DNA of 28,534 nucleotides. Origin: JBLMYQ01 sp050258375 (GTDB taxonomy: Bacteria; Bacillota; Clostridia; Acetivibrionales; UBA4821). Positions within the stretch are counted from its first letter, which is position 1; each line of letters opens with the position of its first letter. The translations under genes were made by a program, and so were the position numbers. Below are positions 22,881 to 28,534 of this stretch, piece by piece. The notes under the pieces are model-generated. The model saw nothing but the letters and a program-made list of their open reading frames with translations. It ran no database searches and was not told the origin of the DNA. The stretch is from assembly GCA_050258375.1 (NCBI GenBank), contig JBLMYQ010000047.1, positions 1 to 28,534 of the forward strand, written 5' to 3'.

Positions 22881-24143
22881 TTGCAGAAATGGAAATTCTA
22901 TACTCCTGAAGGTGTTCAGGATATTTTATTTGAAGAATGTGCAAAAAAAAGAGAAATAGAAAAAGCTGCAAGGCAGCTTTTTAATAAGTGCGGCTATAAA
23001 GAGGTTGAACCTCCAAGCATAGAATTTTACGATGTTTTTTCTGAAAAGCTTGGAAGTATTGACCAGGAAGCAATGTTTAAGTTTTTTGATAAACAGGGAA
23101 GGATACTTGTATTAAGACCAGACATTACGGGCTCAATTGCTAGAATAGCTTCTACAAAGCTTGATGAGGGGACCTACCCTGTCAGACTTTCATATATTGG
23201 GAATGTTTATAGATTTGAAGAACAGGTTTCTGCTAAAATAAAGCAAAGAGAGTTTACTCAGGCAGGGGTTGAAATCCTTGGAGCTGATGGACCAGAGGCT
23301 GACGCTGAGGTCATTGCAACAATTATTGAGGCGATAAGGCAGACGGGATTAGAAAATTTTCAGATAGAAATAGGTCAGGTTGAGTTTTTCAAAGGGCTTA
23401 TGGAACAAGCAGATTTTAATGAAGAGGATAGCGAAAAAATAAGGGCTCTTATTGAAACCAAGAATTATTTTGGTATAGAAATTGCGCTTAAGGGTAAGGA
23501 AATATCTAATGATTTAAAAGAAACAATAATGAAGCTTCCACAGATGTTCGGAACTGTGAGTTTAATCGATGAGATTTATATCCAAATAAAAAATGAACGT
23601 TCTAAAAAAGCTTTGAATAATCTTAGAGAAATATGTGAAATATTAAAGGACTATGGTTGTGAAAAGTATATAAGTATTGACCTTGCTATGGTTCAGAGTA
23701 TTGATTATTATTCAGGGATGATTTTTAAAGGGCTGACTCATGGAATAGGCTTTTCTTTATGTAGTGGTGGTAGATATGATAATCTTACAAGTGATTTCGG
23801 GAAGAAAATTCCTGCAACAGGAGGGGCTGTTGGAATTAACCGGCTGCTGCTTGCACTTGACAGGCAAAACATTAGTATTAAAACTTATGGTGTAGAAACA
23901 TTGATTACTTATCTGCCAGGAGGTAGAAAGCAAGCACTTAAAATTGCAAAGGAACTTAGGAGACAGGGTATTTCAGTTGAGGTATTCATGGGCGCAGTTG
24001 AGTTGGAAAATAGTAAGGAATATGCTAAAGCACACGGAATAGAAGGTATAATATCGGTTATAAATGAGGATTCTATAAAGTTATATAATTTAAGCTCGGA
24101 TAAAGTAATCGATACAACATTTAAAGAATTGATTGAGAAATAG
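22881..24143 (+). CDS. hisZ: ATP phosphoribosyltransferase regulatory subunit HisZ
   Basis: Catalytically inactive histidyl-tRNA synthetase paralog that assembles with short HisG to form the first enzyme of histidine synthesis and gives it feedback inhibition by histidine. Class II synthetase features are visible (TPEGVQDIL at the N terminus, LRPDITGSIAR, a YIGNVYRFEE motif-2 region, SGGRYDNL near the C-terminal half). AGGAAGGG (22863-22870) fits TTG 22881, giving 420 residues starting MQKWKFYTPEG. The longer frame from 22809 would lie inside the upstream gene. A terminator-like hairpin separates it from hisG. Confidence 0.94.
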   Translation: MQKWKFYTPEGVQDILFEECAKKREIEKAARQLFNKCGYKEVEPPSIEFYDVFSEKLGSIDQEAMFKFFDKQGRILVLRPDITGSIARIASTKLDEGTYPVRLSYIGNVYRFEEQVSAKIKQREFTQAGVEILGADGPEADAEVIATIIEAIRQTGLENFQIEIGQVEFFKGLMEQADFNEEDSEKIRALIETKNYFGIEIALKGKEISNDLKETIMKLPQMFGTVSLIDEIYIQIKNERSKKALNNLREICEILKDYGCEKYISIDLAMVQSIDYYSGMIFKGLTHGIGFSLCSGGRYDNLTSDFGKKIPATGGAVGINRLLLALDRQNISIKTYGVETLITYLPGGRKQALKIAKELRRQGISVEVFMGAVELENSKEYAKAHGIEGIISVINEDSIKLYNLSSDKVIDTTFKELIEK

Positions 24144-24180
24144 TAGGTATTGATTATTTTTTAAAAAGCATTAAAGATTA

Positions 24181-24214
24181 AATAAAAGCATAATAAATTA
24201 TGCTTTTATTGTTA
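24181..24214 (+). terminator. Hairpin between hisZ and hisG (terminator)
   Basis: AATAAAAGCATAA, loop TAAA, TTATGCTTTTATT: a perfect 13-bp stem followed by a short, interrupted T stretch. It probably ends the hisZ transcript, perhaps partially, because hisG is needed with hisZ. Confidence 0.7.
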
Positions 24215-24219
24215 TGTTA

Positions 24220-24228
24220 TGTTATAAT
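24220..24228 (+). promoter_or_regulatory. Extended -10 promoter for hisGDCB
   Basis: TGT directly before TATAAT (24223-24228), 34 bp upstream of the hisG ATG and just after the hairpin. No good -35 is seen. No leader peptide rich in histidine and no T-box leader fits in the short gap. Confidence 0.5.
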
Positions 24229-24261
24229 ATTACAAATATTTAGGCAAAGGCTGGGGTTAAT

Positions 24262-24924
24262 ATGAAATATTTAACTTTTGCACTTCCAAAAGGGCGCCTT
24301 GCAGATTTGACCATAGACCTATTAGAATCTGTTGGCCTTTCTTGTCCTGAAATAAAGAATGATACCCGCAAGCTTATTTTTTTTAATGAAGAACTAAAAC
24401 TAAAATTCATTCTGGTAAAGCCCAGCGATGTTCCTACATATGTTGAATACGGAGCGGCTGATATCGGTGTTGCGGGAAGGGATACGCTTCTTGAAGAGGG
24501 GCGCAACCTTTATGAGGTTGGAGACCTTGGATTTGGAAAATGTAAAATGGTTGTGGCTGGACCCAAAGAGTATTTAGGAAAGCTTGACAGCCTTTCGAAC
24601 AAAAGGGTTGCAACCAAATATCCTAAGATTTCCAGCGAGTTTTTCAATCTGGTCAAGAAAGAATCAATAGAGATTATTAAGCTTAATGGCTCTGTCGAAC
24701 TTGCCCCTATTGTAGGACTTTCGGAGGTTATTGTTGATATTGTAGAAAGCGGGTCAACATTGAAAGAAAATGGGCTGGTTGTACTTGAGGAGATTTGTGA
24801 TTTAAGTGCAAGACTTATTGTAAATAGGGTCAGCATGAAAATGAAAGCAGAAAGAATTAGTGAGATTATTAATAAAATTAAAGCTTATATGGACAAAGTG
24901 GAGAGAAAGACAGATGACAATTAA
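24262..24924 (+). CDS. hisG: ATP phosphoribosyltransferase catalytic subunit HisG (short form)
   Basis: Joins ATP and PRPP to phosphoribosyl-ATP, the first step of histidine synthesis. The 220-residue length identifies the short form that lacks the C-terminal regulatory domain and needs HisZ, which is encoded just upstream. Recognised by FALPKGRLADLTIDLL at the start, DVPTYVEYGAADIGVAGRD, and the PRPP-binding region VDIVESGSTLKENGL. It is followed by hisD after 13 bp. Confidence 0.97.
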   Translation: MKYLTFALPKGRLADLTIDLLESVGLSCPEIKNDTRKLIFFNEELKLKFILVKPSDVPTYVEYGAADIGVAGRDTLLEEGRNLYEVGDLGFGKCKMVVAGPKEYLGKLDSLSNKRVATKYPKISSEFFNLVKKESIEIIKLNGSVELAPIVGLSEVIVDIVESGSTLKENGLVVLEEICDLSARLIVNRVSMKMKAERISEIINKIKAYMDKVERKTDDN

Positions 24925-24937
24925 TAGGGGAGAAAAT

Positions 24938-26242
24938 ATGCTGAAAATAATAAACATTTCTAATAAAAAAGATGAGCTTGTAAACATGTTGAAGTCTCGG
25001 AATTCTGATATATCAGAGGAACTTATACCGAAGATCAGGGAAATTCTTGAGGATATTAAGAAAAATGGTGATGAAGCTGTTGCAAAATACACTGCCAGGT
25101 TTGATTGGAGTGAAGCCTCATCTGATAAAATTAAAGTGACTCAAGAAGAAATTGATGAAGCTTATAACGCTGTTGGAAAAGAGTTTATTGATACAATAAA
25201 GATTTCAGTTGATAGAGTAAAAAAGTTTCATCTTAAGCAGAAGCAAAATTCCTGGCTGGATACAGAAGAACAAGGAGTGATGCTTGGACAGCTTACCAGA
25301 GCGCTTGATACGGTAGGATTATACGTGCCGGGAGGGAAGGCTGCTTATCCTTCAACTGTAATCATGACTGCTGTGCCGGCAAAATCCGCGGGAGTAAAAA
25401 ATTTGATAATTACTACTCCTCCGGGAAAGGATGGAAAAGTTAATCCGGCAATTCTTGCTGCGGCAAATGAAGCTGGGGTAGATATGATATATAAGGTTGG
25501 AGGAGCGCAAGCAATTGGGGCAATGGCTTATGGGACGCAAACCATTCCGCAGGTTGATAAAATAGTCGGACCTGGAAACATTTTTGTAACGCTTGCCAAG
25601 AAGCTGGTTTATGGTACTGTTGATATTGATATGATAGCAGGACCAAGCGAAATTTTAGTTATTGCGGACAATTCAGCAATTCCTGAGTATGTTGCGGCTG
25701 ATCTTCTTTCCCAGGCTGAACATGATGAAATGGCTTCTTCAATTCTACTTACAGTATCAGAAAAGTTAGCTGAGGAAGTTAATGCTTGTATAGAAAAACA
25801 GATAAAAGAGCTCCCAAGAAAAGAAATTGTTGAAAAGTCCTTGGCAAATTTCGGATGTATTGCGCTTTGCAAAGATATTGCAGAAGCAATTGAGACAGCT
25901 AATCTCGTTGCACCTGAACATCTTGAACTTTGTATTGAGGAGCCAAACAAATATCTTGGATTAATACGGAATGCAGGGGCAATATTTGTAGGAAACTATT
26001 CTCCTGAACCTATCGGAGATTATATCGCCGGACCAAGCCATGTGCTTCCTACTGCTGGTACAGCACGGTTTTACTCTCCTCTTTCTGTTGATCATTTTAT
26101 GAAAAAAACCAGTTTGATATGGTTTGATGAAAAATCGATGCATTCTCTTGCTAATCATGTTATACGTTTTGCAGAAAAGGAAGAGTTTCAGGCACATGCA
26201 AATTCATTGAAGGTGAGGGTCAGGAATGATAAAGAATCTTGA
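24938..26242 (+). CDS. hisD: Histidinol dehydrogenase
   Basis: Zinc enzyme that oxidises L-histidinol to L-histidine with two NAD+. Family landmarks are GLYVPGGKAAYPSTVIM, GPGNIFVTLAKK, SQAEHDEMASS with the zinc/catalytic histidine, and GPSHVLPTAGTARFYSPLS followed by DHF. AGGGGAG (24926-24932) marks ATG 24938 (434 residues, normal size); the open frame reaches back into hisG but has no supported start there. It overlaps hisC by 17 bp, so translation is likely coupled. Confidence 0.97.
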   Translation: MLKIINISNKKDELVNMLKSRNSDISEELIPKIREILEDIKKNGDEAVAKYTARFDWSEASSDKIKVTQEEIDEAYNAVGKEFIDTIKISVDRVKKFHLKQKQNSWLDTEEQGVMLGQLTRALDTVGLYVPGGKAAYPSTVIMTAVPAKSAGVKNLIITTPPGKDGKVNPAILAAANEAGVDMIYKVGGAQAIGAMAYGTQTIPQVDKIVGPGNIFVTLAKKLVYGTVDIDMIAGPSEILVIADNSAIPEYVAADLLSQAEHDEMASSILLTVSEKLAEEVNACIEKQIKELPRKEIVEKSLANFGCIALCKDIAEAIETANLVAPEHLELCIEEPNKYLGLIRNAGAIFVGNYSPEPIGDYIAGPSHVLPTAGTARFYSPLSVDHFMKKTSLIWFDEKSMHSLANHVIRFAEKEEFQAHANSLKVRVRNDKES

Positions 26243-27293
26243 AAAAAAAGGTTTGAAGAATATAGAACCATATAAATATATTAAAGCTGAATACAAAATA
26301 AAGCTGGACGCTAATGAAAGCCAGTTCGGATTATCTGATGTTGTTAGGGAAAGGCTGCATAAATATATAGACAATGGATATAGCGCAAATTTCTACCCTG
26401 ACTCGGATTGTGATTCATTAAGAGATTCAATTGCAGAATATTGTAATGTGAAGCCTGAGAATATAGTTGTTGGAGCAGGTTCAGACCAGCTAATAGATGT
26501 AATTTATAATGCTTTTCTTAATGCAGATGATAAAGTAGTTGTTCCTTATCCTACTTTTTCAATGTATGAGCTGACAGCAAAGCTTTATGGGGGAATAGCG
26601 GCAAGGGTTAAAATTGCAGCTAATGAAGGCTATGAGTACAATGTAGCTAACTTTATAAAAACAGTTAAAAATGAAAAACCTAAAATTGCATTCATTTGCA
26701 CCCCAAACAGTCCTACCGGAAACATAATGAGCGTTGAGGATATAAAAAATGTAGTTCAAGCTTGCCCTGAGGCACTGATTATTGTTGATGAGGCTTATGG
26801 TGAATTTACGAATCAAACTGCTGTTCCACTAATAAATGAATTTGATAATCTTATTGTTTTGAAGACATTCTCAAAGGCATTTGGTATTGCAGGGGCAAGA
26901 GTTGGTTATTCAATAAGCTGCAGTCAAACAGCAGAAATATTAAACAAGGTTAAGCCTCCATACAATGTAGCTGTACTTTCGCAGATTACAGCTCAATATG
27001 TTCTTGAAGATTTTGAAGAAAGCAATAAAAGAATTAAGGAAATAGTTAAGCAGAGAAATTTTTTGTATGAAGAATTAAGCAAAATTCCAGGAATCAAGGC
27101 GTTTCCTTCTGAAGCAAATTTTCTGCTTATTAAAGTTAAAGATTCGAAAAAGGTGTATAAAGCACTTCTTGACAACGGAATTGTAGTAATTAATTTTGGA
27201 GAGAAAGAAAGCCTTGAAAACTGTCTTAGAATTAGTGTAGGATTAGAGAGTCACAACAAGTTGGTAATAGATAGTTTAAAATCACGTGCCTAG
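26226..27293 (+). CDS. hisC: Histidinol-phosphate aminotransferase
   Basis: PLP enzyme of 355 residues converting imidazole-acetol phosphate to histidinol phosphate. The PLP lysine is K217 in TFSKAFGIAGARVGY. Other family features are LDANES near the N terminus, FICTPNSPTGN, IVDEAYGEF and the C-terminal NCLRISVG. The ATG overlaps the end of hisD. Repeat copy 4 lies directly behind the stop. Confidence 0.96.
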   Translation: MIKNLEKKGLKNIEPYKYIKAEYKIKLDANESQFGLSDVVRERLHKYIDNGYSANFYPDSDCDSLRDSIAEYCNVKPENIVVGAGSDQLIDVIYNAFLNADDKVVVPYPTFSMYELTAKLYGGIAARVKIAANEGYEYNVANFIKTVKNEKPKIAFICTPNSPTGNIMSVEDIKNVVQACPEALIIVDEAYGEFTNQTAVPLINEFDNLIVLKTFSKAFGIAGARVGYSISCSQTAEILNKVKPPYNVAVLSQITAQYVLEDFEESNKRIKEIVKQRNFLYEELSKIPGIKAFPSEANFLLIKVKDSKKVYKALLDNGIVVINFGEKESLENCLRISVGLESHNKLVIDSLKSRA

Positions 27294-27307
27294 CCTAATA
27301 ACATTAA

Positions 27308-27424
27308 GACAACCCTCCTAGCCTCCCTCTAAAAGGGAGCGAATAGTAGAATGTTAACAAAAGCAACTAATTGGTTCTTTACAAGGGATGCTGTTCGCCT
27401 CCTTTTAGGAGGGATAGGGAGGTC
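27308..27424. repeat. MITE-like inverted-repeat element, copy 4 (hisC/hisB junction)
   Basis: About 117 bp. Left end GACAACCCTCCTAGCCTCCC with hairpin CTCCCTCTAAAAGGGAG and GCGAATAGTA. Right end TTCGCCTCCTTTTAGGAGGG and ATAGGGAGGTC. Both ends match copies 2 and 3; the middle does not. It lies inside the his operon and opens a spurious upstream extension of the hisB frame. Confidence 0.85.
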
Positions 27425-27481
27425 TTATCAATTAGGTTAATGATATTAGGCAAGAAGGGAAATAGAGAAAGGAATGATGTT

Positions 27482-28069
27482 TTGGTGAGAGAAGCTAAAA
27501 TTGAAAGAAAAACTTCTGAGACAAATGTCAGTATCAAAATAGAGCTTGAAGGAGAGGGAAAGGGTAACATTTCTACGGGTATAGGTTTTTTAGACCATAT
27601 GCTTACTTTGTTTTGCATGCATTCTATGACAAATCTTGATGTTACAGCGCAGGGAGATTTACAGGTAGATGGTCACCATACAATAGAAGATATAGGAATT
27701 GTATTAGGACAGGCTATTTTGAAGGCTTTAGGAGATAAAAAATCCATAAAAAGATATGGGCATGCATTTGTTCCGATGGATGAAGCACTTGCATTCGTAT
27801 GTATAGACATCAGCGGAAGACCGGTTCTTAAATTGGATGCATTGTTCTCATCACAAACAATCGGGCAATTTGAAACTCAGATGGTTGAGGAGTTCTTTAG
27901 GGCAGTGGCAGTAAATGCAGGAATGACGATGCATATTAAGGTTGAGTGCGGAGCTAATGATCATCATAAAATAGAAGCAATTTTTAAGGCATTTGCAAGG
28001 GCTTTTAAGGAAGCGGTTACGATTGATGAATCAATAAAAGGGGTAATGTCTACAAAGGGAACACTTTAA
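27482..28069 (+). CDS. hisB: Imidazoleglycerol-phosphate dehydratase
   Basis: Manganese enzyme of histidine synthesis, single-function form. Two metal-binding His motifs are clear: DGHHTIEDIGI and CGANDHHKIEAIFKAF. GIGFLDHML near the start is also diagnostic. The reading frame stays open back to 27371, but that part is repeat copy 4 and unrelated sequence. GAAAGGA (27467-27473) supports TTG 27482 (195 residues) or the adjacent GTG 27485 (194), which is the usual HisB length. The normal partners hisH, hisA, hisF and hisI do not follow; purC does. Confidence 0.95.
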   Translation: MVREAKIERKTSETNVSIKIELEGEGKGNISTGIGFLDHMLTLFCMHSMTNLDVTAQGDLQVDGHHTIEDIGIVLGQAILKALGDKKSIKRYGHAFVPMDEALAFVCIDISGRPVLKLDALFSSQTIGQFETQMVEEFFRAVAVNAGMTMHIKVECGANDHHKIEAIFKAFARAFKEAVTIDESIKGVMSTKGTL

Positions 28070-28072
28070 TCA

Positions 28073-28190
28073 ATGTAAAATGTAGAGTGTAAAATGTAAA
28101 GTTATATAATATACTTATTTTTATATTTTATTTCATTGAATTTGTGACTTGGTTTTAACTTTACACCTTGCATTTTAAACTATACACTAA
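28073..28190. repeat. Second inverted-repeat element (hisB/purC junction)
   Basis: About 118 bp with imperfect inverted ends. The left arm contains TGTAGAGTGTAAAATG and TAAAGTTA (28081-28104). The reverse complement of the right arm contains TGTATAGTTTAAAATG and TAAAGTTAAAACC (28190-28152). The centre is AT-rich. It is different in sequence from the four GC-richer MITE-like copies and has a solo arm upstream of prmC. A TATAAT at 28105-28110 lies inside it, without a good -35. Confidence 0.65.
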
Positions 28191-28209
28191 TTAAATGGGG
28201 GGATATAGT

Positions 28210-28534
28210 ATGTCAAAAACAATTGGTAATACTGACTTTTTGAATATACCAGCAGGTAGAAAAGGAAAGGTAAGAGATTGCTATGATTTTGGAGATAAAA
28301 TGCTGATTGTTGTTACTGATAGAATCTCTGCTTTTGATGTTGTTTTCCCAAATCTTATACCTAACAAGGGTAGAGTATTGAACAAAATATCAGAATTTTG
28401 GTTTAATTATACAAATGATATAGTACAAAATCATATGATAACAACAAACGTTGCAGAATTTCCCGATGGTCTTTCAGCCTTTACCAAAGAGCTTGATGGT
28501 AGGGCAATGCTTGTTAAAAAAGCAGACATGATTG
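28210..28534 (+). CDS. purC: Phosphoribosylaminoimidazole-succinocarboxamide synthase (SAICAR synthetase), 5' part
   Basis: Purine synthesis enzyme joining aspartate to CAIR using ATP. Only the first 108 codons lie in the window; the frame runs off the end. Diagnostic N-terminal sequence includes GRKGKVRDCYDFGDKMLIV, TDRISAFDVVFPNLIPNKG, VLNKISEFWF and the start of the later LVKKADMI segment. GGGGGGA precedes ATG 28210. It is probably a new transcription unit, because a repeat element separates it from hisB. Confidence 0.95.
   Translation, partial: MSKTIGNTDFLNIPAGRKGKVRDCYDFGDKMLIVVTDRISAFDVVFPNLIPNKGRVLNKISEFWFNYTNDIVQNHMITTNVAEFPDGLSAFTKELDGRAMLVKKADMI

Noticed and set aside
24144..24261. 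T-box or His-leader attenuator before hisG
   Set aside because: The gap is only 118 bp. It shows a single terminator-like hairpin upstream of the promoter, with no His-rich leader peptide, T-box sequence or specifier loop.

Overview
The window is a low-GC Firmicutes chromosome segment, most likely from an anaerobic, spore-forming member of the Clostridia (possibly the cellulolytic cluster III / Ruminiclostridium-Acetivibrio type). Pointers are AT-rich codon use, strong AGGAGG ribosome-binding sites, many TTG starts, SpoIID-like and GerMN-domain proteins, a six-subunit Ech [NiFe]-hydrogenase, and the short HisG + HisZ form of ATP phosphoribosyltransferase. All genes but one small zinc-ribbon gene lie on the + strand. 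No transposase, phage gene or CRISPR array is visible.

Layout. 1-2540: tRNA-Asn with a terminator, then the yhbY-engB-pgi group. 2630-6882: an uncharacterised membrane-anchored protein and two overlapping ABC-2 type permeases without an ATPase, the second probably starting at a non-canonical ATT. 6963-8612: a large secreted SpoIID/LytB-domain protein with a SPOR-like region. 8613-9027: a regulatory intergenic region with five same-strand DnaA boxes and a perfect sigma-H type promoter overlapping a Spo0A-box heptamer, leading into hpf (ribosome hibernation). 9600-12026: rpmE, a DUF1385 (YqhQ-like) gene and prmC, with two clear sigma-A promoters. 12082-17913: a complete echABCDEF operon plus hypA behind its own consensus promoter. 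17953-18307: a convergent gene for a small zinc-ribbon/RGG-like protein whose 5' leader contains a long hairpin that captures half of its Shine-Dalgarno sequence. 18480-21401: two exported proteins (copper-amine-oxidase-like N-terminal domain plus three PsbP-like repeats; GerMN domain). 21437-24143: ruvC, two tandem zinc-ribbon/DUF2007-like paralogs, hisZ. 24181-28069: terminator, extended -10 promoter and hisG-hisD-hisC-hisB. 28210-end: 5' part of purC.

How parts work together. The Ech genes encode a membrane [NiFe]-hydrogenase that couples ferredoxin oxidation and H2 formation to ion translocation; hypA supplies nickel to its active site. hisZ and hisG form the first enzyme of histidine synthesis, and hisD, hisC and hisB supply later steps; hisH, hisA, hisF and hisI are not here.

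The most notable non-genic content is a family of about 110-120 bp MITE-like elements with long nested inverted repeats. There are four copies. They sit at three junctions in or next to the ech operon and one in the his operon, and two of them supply the last codons and stop of the upstream gene (prmC, echD). A second, different inverted-repeat element lies between hisB and purC with a solo arm upstream of prmC. The hpf promoter region and the zinc-ribbon gene's leader are the most promising regulatory discoveries.
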